DNA of 64,000 nucleotides, taken from NCBI RefSeq assembly GCF_038452265.1, contig NZ_CP151843.1:1240001-1304000 (forward strand). Direction: 5' to 3'. The notes beneath the pieces were generated by a model. That model had not been told where the DNA came from. It saw only the letters and a list, made by a program, of their open reading frames with translations, and searched no databases. The first letter of the stretch is position 1, and each line of letters begins with the position of its first letter. Positions 45,204 to 54,948 of the stretch are shown piece by piece. This DNA comes from Vibrio diazotrophicus (lineage in GTDB: Bacteria > Pseudomonadota > Gammaproteobacteria > Enterobacterales > Vibrionaceae). Both the position numbers and the translations under genes were made by a program.

Positions 45204-45219
45204 TGTCTGCTTTGCAACA
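45204..45219. promoter_or_regulatory. NifA upstream activator site of nifH
   Basis: Exact TGT-N10-ACA about 62 bases upstream of the -24 element. Confidence 0.7.
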
Positions 45220-45298
45220 AGCCTTTGTCGGCTGATTGTAGGAGGGGTTAACGGTGAGAATGATTGGTTAGCGAACTTGCTATCGAGAGTCGATAGAA

Positions 45299-45326
45299 AT
45301 GAAAAAGGCGCATAAGCGCCTTTATA
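45299..45326 (-). terminator. terminator after the aldehyde dehydrogenase gene
   Basis: 8-bp stem 45304-45311 / 45316-45323, 4-base loop, T run on the minus strand. It shields the nifH promoter from upstream reading. Confidence 0.8.
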
Positions 45327-45355
45327 AATGAGGTAGTTAGAACTAGAGCGTAGAA

Positions 45356-46798
45356 CTAGCGAATTAAGAAACGATTAAGCAGATACAGAATCGATTTACG
45401 ATGGTTCAATAACCATGAACTGCGTGGTAACTTACTCCACGAACGCACCACCGTTTTAGCATGGGTAAAGGTCTTGAAGCCTTCAATCCCATGATAATGC
45501 CCCATACCTGAATCTCCGATACCACCAAATGGCGCAGAATCAGCAGCAACATGCATCAAAGTATCATTAATACACACTCCGCCACTGTGCGTGTGCTTGA
45601 GAACATATTCAGCAATATCGTTATCATCAGTCATGAGATAGAGCGCTAACGGACGAGCGTGGGAGTTCACTCTCTCAATTGCCTCTTCAATGGTTTTATA
45701 ACCAATCACAGGCAAAATTGGGCCGAAGATTTCATTTTGCATTAGCCACATATCGTCAGTGACATTCGTGACTAGACTTGGCGCCATCTGCGTTGCTTTC
45801 AGTTCAACCGACTGCTTTACAGTGTAAATCTGCGCGCCTTTCTGTTTGGCATCTTCAAGATAGCTTTGCAGACGTTCTAACTGCGCTTGATTGATGATAC
45901 CCGCACAATCCAATACACCGTGTTTGTTGATAAAACGTTTAGCAAAACGCTTCAAATACAACTCAACAAACTGCTCAACCTTGTCGGCGGGCAACATCAC
46001 GTAATCTGGTGCAATACATATCTGCCCAGAGTTAATCGCTTTGCCTTGCATGATGTTGTCAATGCTACGGACCAAGTCTGCATCCGGTGCGATAATTGTC
46101 GGCGATTTACCACCCAGTTCCAGAGTGACAGGCGTTAAATTTTTTGCCGCAGATTGCGCGACGATTTTGCCCACCGGAGTTGAGCCAGTGAAAAGCAGAT
46201 GATCGAAAGGCAAAGAGCTGAATGCTGTTGCTATGGTTAAATCCCCTTCCACACACACCGCAATATCACCTAAAGAACTGATGACTCTCGTCAGCACCTT
46301 GTTGGTTGCAGGAGTGTATTCACTGAACTTAATCATCGCTTGGTTACCCGCCGCTATAGCAGTAACAAGCGGAGACAAGCTCAGCATTGCTGGGAAGTTC
46401 CAAGGCACCACGATTCCGACTACACCTAACGGCTGGTAGTGCACTTGCACTTTCGAAGGCAAAACCAATAACCCCGCATGACGGCGCGATGGTTTCATCC
46501 ACTTTTTAAGATTCTTTTGGGTGTACTTAATCTGGTTGATAACAGGCAGTACATCACAGAAGGTGCTGTCAAAATGCGGACGGAAACCGAAGTCTTCACT
46601 GAGCGCTTCCACGAGCGCTTTTTTCTCTTTTAACAGTGCAGCTTTCAACGCTGAAAGGCGTTGCAGTCTCTGATCGAAACTGGGTGACGGGTCATTAGCG
46701 TATTGAAGGCGAAGACGGCTGTATTGCGCATGCAGTACTTCTAGCTCAGTCACTTGTAATTTTTGCCACTGAGCTTCTACAGCGGATACTCGATTCAT
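45356..46798 (-). CDS. coniferyl-aldehyde-dehydrogenase-type NAD(P)+ aldehyde dehydrogenase
   Basis: 480 residues. ALDH motifs: 'PWNFPAMLSLSPL', 'FTGSTPVGK', catalytic Glu in 'LELGGKSP', catalytic Cys in 'NSGQICIAPDYV'. The N-terminal 'QRLQRLSALKAALL' and the C-terminal hydrophobic end are typical of the CalB/AldH3-like group acting on long-chain or aromatic aldehydes. It lies 21 bases after an Lrp regulator gene on the same strand. Confidence 0.85.
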   Translation of the reverse strand: MNRVSAVEAQWQKLQVTELEVLHAQYSRLRLQYANDPSPSFDQRLQRLSALKAALLKEKKALVEALSEDFGFRPHFDSTFCDVLPVINQIKYTQKNLKKWMKPSRRHAGLLVLPSKVQVHYQPLGVVGIVVPWNFPAMLSLSPLVTAIAAGNQAMIKFSEYTPATNKVLTRVISSLGDIAVCVEGDLTIATAFSSLPFDHLLFTGSTPVGKIVAQSAAKNLTPVTLELGGKSPTIIAPDADLVRSIDNIMQGKAINSGQICIAPDYVMLPADKVEQFVELYLKRFAKRFINKHGVLDCAGIINQAQLERLQSYLEDAKQKGAQIYTVKQSVELKATQMAPSLVTNVTDDMWLMQNEIFGPILPVIGYKTIEEAIERVNSHARPLALYLMTDDNDIAEYVLKHTHSGGVCINDTLMHVAADSAPFGGIGDSGMGHYHGIEGFKTFTHAKTVVRSWSKLPRSSWLLNHRKSILYLLNRFLIR

Positions 46799-46819
46799 AT
46801 TATCTCCTACCAGACAACG

Positions 46820-47296
46820 TTATAACGTGGAAAGAAGTTCTGGGTTAATGCCAAAGCTTGTCTTGTGTTCTTCAATCACAAACTCACTTCTTGTCTGAAT
46901 CACGCCCGGCAGTGTACCTAATCGTCCGGACATAAACGCTTGGTAAGCTTTCATGTCTTTGACGCGAACTTTAATCATGGTATCGAAGTCCCCCGACAAA
47001 GAATAGCAAGATTCAATTTCAGGGATATCTTCCACTGCGCGAGCAAAGCGTTCAAAAATAGAAAAGCAGGTTTGGTCTAAACGAATATGAATAAATACCT
47101 GTACATCCAAGCCTAACTTTTCTGGATTTAACTCAGCGTGGTAGCCTTTGATGTAGCCTTCTTTTTCTAGTCGCTTAACTCGGTCAGAACAAGGCGATGT
47201 AGTAAGGTTCACTAACTTCGCCAGTTCAACCACTGGCAGTCTGCCTTTAGTATGTAATATGCGCAGGATTTGTTGATCCACACGGTCTAGATTCAT
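46820..47296 (-). CDS. Lrp/AsnC-family transcriptional regulator
   Basis: 158 residues. N-terminal helix-turn-helix (about 5-55, 'VVELAKLVNLTTSPCSDRVKRLE') and a C-terminal RAM ligand domain ('SLSGDFDTMIKVRVKD'). Next to the put genes, so a response to proline or another amino acid is likely; some such regulators are called PutR. It may also govern the aldehyde dehydrogenase gene after it. Confidence 0.87.
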   Translation of the reverse strand: MNLDRVDQQILRILHTKGRLPVVELAKLVNLTTSPCSDRVKRLEKEGYIKGYHAELNPEKLGLDVQVFIHIRLDQTCFSIFERFARAVEDIPEIESCYSLSGDFDTMIKVRVKDMKAYQAFMSGRLGTLPGVIQTRSEFVIEEHKTSFGINPELLSTL

Positions 47297-47395
47297 AGCT
47301 CAATACTTTTTCAAGAGTCATTGCGCCATACAATACTGACTAATAAAGGCAGGATGAACCTCATCATTATGTGTTGTGAGCATAGTCACAATCAA

Positions 47396-47425
47396 AAACA
47401 AAGGGCATCAGATGATGCCCTTTAT
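47396..47425 (-). terminator. terminator after the zinc-ribbon gene
   Basis: 9- to 10-bp stem 47401-47409 / 47414-47422, loop of 4, T-rich tail on the minus strand. Confidence 0.75.
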
Positions 47426-47469
47426 TGAGAAGAAAATTCTTAGTTTCATTTGTAGTCTGCGATAGAAGG

Positions 47470-47703
47470 CTACACCTTAACGGTATTAGAACCTGAGTAT
47501 TTGTTACTTGTCACTACCAGCTTATGATTGCATTCACGACAGAACATTTGTTGTTCCATCGGGTAGTAATGTTCGCCGTTAAAAAGCTTTGAAAGAAAAG
47601 CATGTACAGCTTGCCAACCAGATTCCGATTCCGTAGAACAACGTCTCATAACAACTTTATGCTGTGTGGTTTTACGGCAACAGTTACAAAACGCTTCTGG
47701 CAT
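47470..47703 (-). CDS. small zinc-ribbon protein, unknown function
   Basis: 77 residues. Two cysteine pairs, 'FCNCCRKTTQHK' near residue 6 and 'FCRECNHKL' near residue 54, form a likely zinc ribbon. No signal or membrane segment. Upstream AGAGAGGATCCC. Not recognised as a named family; lies between putP and the Lrp gene with its own terminator. Confidence 0.65.
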   Translation of the reverse strand: MPEAFCNCCRKTTQHKVVMRRCSTESESGWQAVHAFLSKLFNGEHYYPMEQQMFCRECNHKLVVTSNKYSGSNTVKV

Positions 47704-47860
47704 AACGGGATCCTCTCTAATTGGCTAAAATGAAAACTCGACGTTTATTTAATCACTTTCGAGCAAACACTCAAACATTTCATTTAAATGTGTGATAAGG
47801 ATCTAAAACATCCTACATACACTCTAAGTAAATTCTGCTAGCAAACGGTTTTAACATAGA

Positions 47861-47888
47861 CAAAAAAACCCCACAGCGTGGGGTTTTC
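47861..47888 (-). terminator. terminator after putP
   Basis: 10-bp stem 47865-47874 / 47878-47887 followed by T7 on the minus strand. Confidence 0.85.
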
Positions 47889-47910
47889 AGAGAAACAGTG
47901 AACTTTTAAC

Positions 47911-49400
47911 CTAGTCTAGGTCAATCAATTGCTTCTTGTATGTTTGATGCTGAGATTTCACAGCTTGTTCAGGTTCACCTGTCAGTAGACTCACTGCCAC
48001 AATCGCGATTGTAGATAGGATGATTCCCGGTACGATTTCGTACACGTCATACCAACCGCCAGACAGCTGTTTCCACACTACGATAGTGGCACCACCAACG
48101 ATGATACCAGCCAGAGCACCATTACGGTTCATGCGAGACCAGTACAGACTCAGTACTAGCGCAGGACCAAATGCCGCGCCGAAACCAGCCCAAGCATAAG
48201 AAACTAGACCTAATACAGAGCTATCTGGAGTCATTGCCAAGATAAGTGCAATAACAGATAGGATGATTACCGCTAGGCGACCTACTCGCACAATCTCTTC
48301 TGAGCTTGCGTCAGTCTTGAAGACTTGTTTGTAGAAGTCTTCAGCCAGAGCAGAAGAAGAAACCAGTAACTGAGAGTCCGCTGTACTCATGATTGCTGCA
48401 AGAATTGCCGCTAGAAGAATACCAGCGATAACCGGGTGGAACATCGCGTTCACTAATAGCATGAAGATTTTCTCGCCATCTTCAAGTTGCAGAGTGCCGT
48501 GGTTAGTTACATATACCAAACCAACGAAGCCTACTAACAACGCGCCAAACATTGACAGACCTGTCCACAAAACAGCGATACGGCGTGCAGTGGTTAGATC
48601 TTTGTTTGAACGTGAAGCTTTGAAACGAGCCAAAATATGAGGCTGACCAAAGTAACCCAGACCCCATGCAACTAGAGAAATGATCGCGATAGCAGACAGT
48701 GGTTTGCCGTCAATACCATTCCAAAGAGTAAGAAGTTCAGGGTTAATTGCCGTTAGCTCTGCATCCAGCTTACCGAAACCACCGTCAAGCGCGGCGAAAG
48801 GCACGATAAGAAGCGCCGCTGCCATTAGAAGACCTTGCACTAAGTCAGTCCAAGATACCGCTAAGAAGCCACCAAACAATGTATAAGAAACCACACAGAT
48901 TGTTCCGATAACTACCGCGATGGTGTAATCAATACCAAATACAGTTTCAAACAATTTACCACCAGCCACTAGGCCTGAACTGGTATAGAAAAGGAAGAAT
49001 AGAAGGATAAAGAAAGCTGAAATTGTTTGAATTAGCTTAGATTTGTCATTAAAGCGACGCGATAAGAATTCAGGCAGTGTAAGTGCATCTGTCGTTACGC
49101 TGTATGTACGTAGACGTTTTGCAACTAATAGCCAGTTTGCCCAAGTACCTACAACAGGCCACCCGCTAACCAGAAAGCTTCAAAACCCGCTGCGTAGGCA
49201 TAACCAGGCAGACCAAGTAACAACCATCCGCTCATATCAGATGCACCCGCAGAAAGCGCTGCAGGCCATGGACCTAAAGATCGGCCACCGAGGAAATAAT
49301 CCGATGAACTTTTCGTTCGCTGATATGCGTAAACACCAATCGCCAACATCAGAATGAGGTAGACGATAAAGGTGGTCGTAATAGCAAAGCTATTTTCCAT
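47911..49400 (-). pseudogene. putP: sodium/proline symporter PutP, interrupted by a -1 frameshift
   Basis: The first frame (49400 down to the stop at 49149) gives 83 residues starting 'MENSFAITTTFIVYLI' with 'GGRSLGPWPAALSAGASDMSGWLL'. The rest of PutP ('VGTWANWLLVAKRLR' ... 'LTLPEFLSRRFNDKSK' ... 'GWGLGYFGQPHILARF') continues without stops in another frame from 49152 to 47911. One missing base near 49153-49157 explains the break. The joined protein would be about 496 residues, normal for this Na+/solute symporter. Either a true mutation or a sequencing error; no slippery site is evident. Confidence 0.88.
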
Positions 49401-49434
49401 TGTGTAAGTCCTCTAAATATAAAATATCTTCCAT

Positions 49435-49460
49435 GCCCCCTCCCTCAAAGAGAGGGGGAG
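49435..49460. repeat. G/C-rich hairpin between putP and the PutA-domain gene
   Basis: CCCCCTCCCTC and GAGAGGGGG arms around AAA can pair, in the 104-base gap upstream of putP. It may tune putP mRNA relative to putA; no T run. Confidence 0.4.
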
Positions 49461-49504
49461 AGATAAAAGATCTAAGGTCTGAAGATCTTTTAAGGCCATC
49501 AGAC

Positions 49505-50203
49505 CTAGTGAGATTCGCTTCCAAGCTCTAGCAAGGTCGCATTGCCACCCACTGCCGTAATATTAATTGTACGAGTACGTTCGGTAATAAAGCGCAGTGA
49601 TAAGTGTGGATCGTGTGCCACAGGAAGGGCATCCAAATCCGTTTCTGATACTAAGCTAACGATAGCACCTGTGCGTTTTGCCAGTTCGCGGTTAAGACGA
49701 CGCTCAACCGACGTTTTACCAACATAGCCCACAGCGCGAACATCCGATTCCATCAACTGGTGATGCGCGTCAAACGTCGCAAATTGCAACACGTTAGCAG
49801 GTAGAGTTGACTGCTCGAAAGCAGACTTTAGTGCTGAAAACAATTCAGCATCATCACTGCAATAAACTACGCTGTTACCCGCAACTAATGCAGCTGTTAA
49901 CTGAGCAATAACGGCTTTTTTTGCAGCAGCACTGTCATCATCTTGAATGATCAGTGCAACACCACGACCCGCCGTATACAGCTCGTTAGTTTCTCCGGTA
50001 GGGCCAACCAGTTGGTGCGTATGCGCCAACAATGTTGCTGCCTGTTGAAGATGGTAAGAAATCACTTTCGCAAGTTGCGGAGAAGTGCTCTCTAAATTTG
50101 ATTTCAATGAAAGTAAACACTCACACTTAGAATCAAAACTTGTTAAATTCCAGTTTTCCCAAGCCGAAAAAGCGTCAGAAAAACGAGTTACTTGATGAAC
50201 CAT
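49505..50203 (-). CDS. stand-alone C-terminal ALDH-superfamily domain of PutA
   Basis: 232 residues, 24 bases after putA. It lacks the ALDH catalytic Cys and Glu. The core 'AKKAVIAQLTAALVAGNSVVY' and the end 'INITAVGGNATLLELG' match the C-terminal domain found at the end of long PutA proteins (E. coli PutA ends in a similar AVGGNASL motif). In those it closes the substrate tunnel and supports oligomer contacts. Here it is a separate protein that probably binds PutA. Start has GGAGACC upstream. Confidence 0.7.
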   Translation of the reverse strand: MVHQVTRFSDAFSAWENWNLTSFDSKCECLLSLKSNLESTSPQLAKVISYHLQQAATLLAHTHQLVGPTGETNELYTAGRGVALIIQDDDSAAAKKAVIAQLTAALVAGNSVVYCSDDAELFSALKSAFEQSTLPANVLQFATFDAHHQLMESDVRAVGYVGKTSVERRLNRELAKRTGAIVSLVSETDLDALPVAHDPHLSLRFITERTRTINITAVGGNATLLELGSESH

Positions 50204-50227
50204 GTTTGGTCTCCTTCGCTTAGTCGA

Positions 50228-53200
50228 TTAACGGTATTGAACCTGAGAAAAACGGTATAAATAGTGTGGACCACCTGCTTTCGGACCTGTGCCCGATAGC
50301 CCTTGACCACCAAACGGCTGAACACCAACCACAGCACCAACTTGGTCGCGGTTGATGTAGCAGTTACCAACACGTGCATGTTTTTCAATCCAGCGATAGG
50401 TCGTTTCGTTGCGGCTATGAATACCCATAGTCAGACCAAATCCAGTTTGGTTAATTTGATTCACAACATCCGCCAGTTCACTCGCTTTGAAGCGAACAAT
50501 GTGCAGTACCGGACCAAATTTTTCTTCCGTCAGACATGAAATGTCTGCAATCTCAAACGCTGTCGGTGCAACAAAATCACCGTGTTGGCAATCTTCACCC
50601 AGACTAAGCTCAGCAACTTTCTTCTGCGTCTTCGTCATGTGGTCTATATGCTCGAGCAGTGTTTGTTTTGCTTTCGCATCAATCACAGGGCCGACATCAG
50701 TAGTATGCAAATAAGGAAGACCAATCGACAGCTCTTGCATTGCACCTTGGATAAGCGTGGTAATGCGGTCTGCAATATCTTGCTGAACGAAAAGAACACG
50801 TAGCGCTGAACAGCGTTGACCCGCAGAAGCAAACGCTGAACGAAGAACGTCACGAACCACTTGCTCAGGTAGCGCTGTACTGTCTACGATCATTGCGTTC
50901 TGACCACCGGTTTCCGCGATAAACGGAACAGGATCGGCATCGCGCTCAGCCAGTGTTTGGTTAATACGTTGCGCTGTTGCGGTAGAGCCTGTAAACGCCA
51001 CGCCCGCGATACTTGGGTGAGAAGTAAGCGCACTACCAATTTCTGAACCTTTACCCGGAAGCAGTTGAATAACTCCAGCAGGGAATCCCGCTTCAAGCAT
51101 CAATTCAACCGCGCGAACAGCGATTAAACTGGTTTGCTCTGCTGGTTTTGCAACCACAGTGTTACCAGCAACTAGTGCAGCAGAGATCTGACCTAGGAAA
51201 ATTGCCAGAGGGAAGTTCCAAGGGCTGATACAAACGAATACACCACGACCTTCACGTTGTACCGTACGCTTCTCTCCATCAAAGCCATCCACTGTGAACT
51301 CGCCTAAGCAATCCACTTGTTTGGCGTAGTAACGACAGAAATCAACCGCTTCACGAACTTCATCAATGCTGTCGTGAATGGTTTTACCTGCTTCGTGATG
51401 ACAGATTGCGACTAACTCAGCCAGATTCGCTTCCAATAGATCCGCAAGCTTCTCTAACTTTTCGCTACGAGCAGATGCAGGCTCTTGGTTCCAGCTCGCA
51501 AATGCAGCTTGCGCAGATTCGATCGCTTCGGAAACATGATCATGGGAAGCAAAGTACGCTTGACCCACTTCGATACGACGATCATATGGCGCTGTGACCA
51601 CTACAGGTTTTACATCTTCCTTGATCATGCTTTCGATCAAAGAGTGTCCGTTGATGATTGGCGCAGCCTTCCACTGATGACCAGCAAATGACTCTACTTG
51701 CTTTTCAAATGGTTTAGCTTCGCTTTCGATATCTATGTTCACACCATAAGAATTACGGCGCTCAGAGAAAATAGCGGGTGGCAGTGGAATTTGAGCATTG
51801 TTGAACGTATCAAACTCAAGCAGCATATCGACCGGATGCTGAATCAAAGATGAAATCGGGCAGCGTGCATCAACTAAACGGTGAACAAACGAGCTGTTTG
51901 CACCGTTCTCTAGAAGACGGCGCACAAGATAAGGCAACAGATCTTTATGGCTACCTACCGGAGCATAAATACGCACTGATTGCTTGTACGCTTTCATTAC
52001 ATGGTTATAAAGAGCGTCCCCCATGCCATGTAGACGCTGGAATTCGAAATCTTTATGTGTTGCCATCACAGCAATAGAAGTGACAGTTTGCGCATTGTGG
52101 CTAGCAAATTGTGGGAACAGATTGCCACGAACGGATTCACTGAGTAGGAAACGCGCACACGCCAAATAAGAAACATCGGTAGATTCTTTACGAGTATATA
52201 CTGGGTAGCCAGTGTAACCCGCTTGTTGAGACCACTTAATCTCACTATCCCAGTACGCACCTTTTACAAGACGAACAGGAATCAGGTCGCCCTGATCTTT
52301 TGCCAGCGCTGTTAACCAAGCCAGAACTGGCAGAGCACGTTTTGAGTAAGCTTGGATTACTAGACCAAACTTGCCCCAACCTTTTACAAGTTCACTGCGG
52401 TAAACTTTTTCAAACAGTTCAAGAGAAAGTTCTAAACGGTCTGCTTCTTCAGCATCAATCGTGATAGCAACATCAAGCTCAATTGCTTTCTCAAGCAATT
52501 GCATTAACGTTTGGTACAACTCACTCATTACTCGATCGCGGTTTGCCGCTTCGTAACGAGGGTGTAGTGCAGAAAGTTTGATAGAAATAGACGGAGCTGG
52601 GCTGGTGTCTAAACCATATTTGTCGCGCCCTACAGCTTCAATGGCTGTTAAGTAGTCTTGGCAGTACTTTTTCGCATCAGCAGTGGTTAGCGCCGCTTCA
52701 CCTAACATATCAAAGGAGTAGGTAAAACCTTTGTCGCGCATCTTACGGCCATTTTTTTGCGCTTCAGCAATGTTACGACCAAGAACAAACTGGTGACCCA
52801 TGATCTTCATCGCTTGATGCATTGCTTTACGAATCACAGGCTCAGTCAACTTGTTGACTAAACGGTTAACCGCTTGGATAGGGCTGGTGCTCTCTGCGTC
52901 AGAAAGACCAATCACTTTACCTGTAAACATTAAGCCCCAAGTTGAAGCGTTAACAAATACAGAATCTGAATTCTTAAGGTGTGATTTCCAGTCTGCAACA
53001 CCGAGACGATCTTTAATGAAGGCGTCTGCAGTTTCCGTATCGGGAATACGCATTAGAGCTTCAGCGAGACACATCAACAAGATACCTTCTTGAGTATCTA
53101 AGCTGTATTCAAGCAGAAGCGCATCAATCATTTGAATCGACTGCTTGTCTTTACGTATAGTCTCAATCAGTTCGGTTGTTTTAACCGCTATCGCTGACTT

Positions 53201-53347
53201 TTCATCTTCAGTCGGCGTTGCTAGGGGTAAAAGTTCCTTTAGCCATTGGGATTCATCCACCATATAGAGTGGAGAGATCTGCGACCACAATTTGTTTAGC
53301 GGTTGCTCTACAAATTCGGCTTTCAACACATCAGTTGCTGTAAACAC
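50228..53347 (-). CDS. putA: bifunctional proline dehydrogenase / P5C dehydrogenase
   Basis: 1039 residues. N-terminal arm and FAD-binding PRODH barrel (about 150-480, 'IKLSALHPRYE', 'RLVKGAYWDSE'), then the P5CDH domain (about 560-1035) with 'PWNFPLAIFLGQ', Glu in 'IAETGGQNAM' and catalytic Cys in 'SAGQRCSALR'. It oxidises proline to glutamate. There is no N-terminal ribbon-helix-helix domain, so unlike E. coli PutA it cannot repress its own operon; the nearby AraC and Lrp proteins are the likely regulators. It heads the operon putA - ALDH-domain gene - putP. Confidence 0.93.
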   Translation of the reverse strand: MFTATDVLKAEFVEQPLNKLWSQISPLYMVDESQWLKELLPLATPTEDEKSAIAVKTTELIETIRKDKQSIQMIDALLLEYSLDTQEGILLMCLAEALMRIPDTETADAFIKDRLGVADWKSHLKNSDSVFVNASTWGLMFTGKVIGLSDAESTSPIQAVNRLVNKLTEPVIRKAMHQAMKIMGHQFVLGRNIAEAQKNGRKMRDKGFTYSFDMLGEAALTTADAKKYCQDYLTAIEAVGRDKYGLDTSPAPSISIKLSALHPRYEAANRDRVMSELYQTLMQLLEKAIELDVAITIDAEEADRLELSLELFEKVYRSELVKGWGKFGLVIQAYSKRALPVLAWLTALAKDQGDLIPVRLVKGAYWDSEIKWSQQAGYTGYPVYTRKESTDVSYLACARFLLSESVRGNLFPQFASHNAQTVTSIAVMATHKDFEFQRLHGMGDALYNHVMKAYKQSVRIYAPVGSHKDLLPYLVRRLLENGANSSFVHRLVDARCPISSLIQHPVDMLLEFDTFNNAQIPLPPAIFSERRNSYGVNIDIESEAKPFEKQVESFAGHQWKAAPIINGHSLIESMIKEDVKPVVVTAPYDRRIEVGQAYFASHDHVSEAIESAQAAFASWNQEPASARSEKLEKLADLLEANLAELVAICHHEAGKTIHDSIDEVREAVDFCRYYAKQVDCLGEFTVDGFDGEKRTVQREGRGVFVCISPWNFPLAIFLGQISAALVAGNTVVAKPAEQTSLIAVRAVELMLEAGFPAGVIQLLPGKGSEIGSALTSHPSIAGVAFTGSTATAQRINQTLAERDADPVPFIAETGGQNAMIVDSTALPEQVVRDVLRSAFASAGQRCSALRVLFVQQDIADRITTLIQGAMQELSIGLPYLHTTDVGPVIDAKAKQTLLEHIDHMTKTQKKVAELSLGEDCQHGDFVAPTAFEIADISCLTEEKFGPVLHIVRFKASELADVVNQINQTGFGLTMGIHSRNETTYRWIEKHARVGNCYINRDQVGAVVGVQPFGGQGLSGTGPKAGGPHYLYRFSQVQYR

Positions 53348-53687
53348 GCGTTTTCCTCAATCTCATACCCGTTTATCCAATACGGGCTTCCTACAATGGC
53401 AGCAGTGTATTTTGAGCGCACGAGGATTACTTGTCAAAAACTCCGAGCTTTTTGCTAAAAACTTGGTTTATTAACAAAGCGAAAACAGAATCACATCATT
53501 TACAACAAAAGAATATGCTAATTTTTTACCAGATAACGCAAATAAGTAACCTTTAATTGACTAAATCACGCTTTAAAGAAGAATAATTATCATTAATTAA
53601 GGCGAGTAATAGTGAAGATCGCTATGGACAAATGTTAGCGAACGTAGAAAAAAACAAAATTGCGGTGTGATTTCTTAATTTGGAAGC
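53348..53687. other. putA upstream region
   Basis: 340 bases, AT-rich, no supported ORF. A candidate promoter on the minus strand is TTGACA (53432-53437) with AAAATA (53408-53413), 18 bases apart. Some TGTGA half-sites are present, but no full CRP site was found. Confidence 0.4.
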
Positions 53688-54497
53688 TTAGTTGCGACAG
53701 CTTTTCTTGAATTGCGAAGGTGAAATACCCTGCAAACGAGAGAAAGTATGGGTAAAGGTACTTTGGTTTGAAAACCCTGTCAGTTCTGCAATTTGACCTA
53801 GATTTAAACGACCTTGTTCTATGAGGGATTTCGCCATATCAACACGCTTACCCAACACATACTGGTGTGGTGTGATACCAAGCTGTTCTTTAAACAGGCA
53901 ATGAAATTGGCTTTCTCCAAGAAATACGCTGCCCGCTAACTGCGCGACAGAAATTCGACGACTTAAATGCTGTTCGATATAGCGATCGACCGCTTCTAAG
54001 TCGAAGCGCGAGTCTTTTCTATGAGTAGAAAAGCTGGATATGTGTCTCTGCAATAGAGCTGTCACTGTATCGCTACAAGCGCGACTCAAAAGTAAGTCAT
54101 CGGGAGAAGATTGCATTTCCAACACTAATAGTTGAATCAGTTTTTGAATTTGGCCATCGAGTTGGAAGTACACATCACTGCGAGAAAGATCATTTATCTT
54201 TTGCAAGGCTAAAGGGTCATCGTCAGAAGGAAGAGGCAAGTTCAAAACCAAGATATCTGACTGACCGACAATGCCGCCAAAAGCATGATCGGTTCCGGAG
54301 GTAACAACACAACCCTGCCCCGGTCCGACAACATTGCCACTGCCGCACACTTCAAACTCCGCTTGCCCCTTTAGGCCAATTACAATTTGCGTGTAGTTGT
54401 GATCATGGCAATCCATATATGCAGGCAAAGTAATTAACTGCGCCGGGCGAGGCGACAAAACTTTGGCTCTTTGCTCTGTATAGGCAGAAGTTGTCAT
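53688..54497 (-). CDS. AraC-family regulator next to putA
   Basis: 269 residues from ATG 54497; in-frame ATG 54518 and GTG 54581 are alternatives, and none has a strong ribosome site. An N-terminal cupin-type sensor domain ('HDHNYTQIVIGLKGQAEFEV', 'GTDHAFGG') is followed by two AraC helix-turn-helix motifs (about 170-265, 'VAQLAGSVFLGESQFHCLFKEQ', 'GQIAELTGFSNQSTFTHTFSR'). It lies upstream of putA on the same strand. AraC-type PutR activators of putAP are known in Vibrio, so this is a likely put regulator. Confidence 0.82.
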   Translation of the reverse strand: MTTSAYTEQRAKVLSPRPAQLITLPAYMDCHDHNYTQIVIGLKGQAEFEVCGSGNVVGPGQGCVVTSGTDHAFGGIVGQSDILVLNLPLPSDDDPLALQKINDLSRSDVYFQLDGQIQKLIQLLVLEMQSSPDDLLLSRACSDTVTALLQRHISSFSTHRKDSRFDLEAVDRYIEQHLSRRISVAQLAGSVFLGESQFHCLFKEQLGITPHQYVLGKRVDMAKSLIEQGRLNLGQIAELTGFSNQSTFTHTFSRLQGISPSQFKKSCRN

Positions 54498-54948
54498 ACT
54501 TTGCTCACTCAAGACCATGTCATTTTTTGAAATTGGCTCTAATTTTATACCAAATTTCCCCTCAGTGATAATGCTGTACACTTTTCAATCACCAATAATC
54601 AACAATGAGCATATGCGATAATTTATGGTGATGAAATGAGGGTTATTCATCTAGTCGGAACAATGATCAAGTGCACATAAATTACGGTCAATGTGTATTC
54701 AATCGAAAAACAGCGCTGTGAATCGGAAATCGGTGCTTGCATATTTTATGAATCTGCTCAAAATGGGAAATGCACATTTATAAGATTTACAAAATCAGAG
54801 ACCTAGTAGCAGGTTTCAGTAAGTTTTAGTGCTTTGAAGCTAAAAAAGCTACAGAGTTTGCATTATGAGTCGGCTTATTTAAAAGCTGTCAAAAGATTGT
54901 CTTTCCCACTATTATCAGTGGTTAAATGTTAAATTGTTGCAGGGACCT
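54498..54948. other. intergenic region between the AraC gene and the PEGA genes
   Basis: About 450 bases including possible 5' parts of the AraC gene; apart from presumed divergent promoters nothing was recognised. Confidence 0.4.

Noticed and set aside
49149..49160. Programmed frameshift in putP
   Set aside because: No slippery heptamer or downstream structure is evident; a simple lost base explains it better.
53470..53680. CRP sites upstream of putA
   Set aside because: Only TGTGA half-sites; the second half is not preserved.
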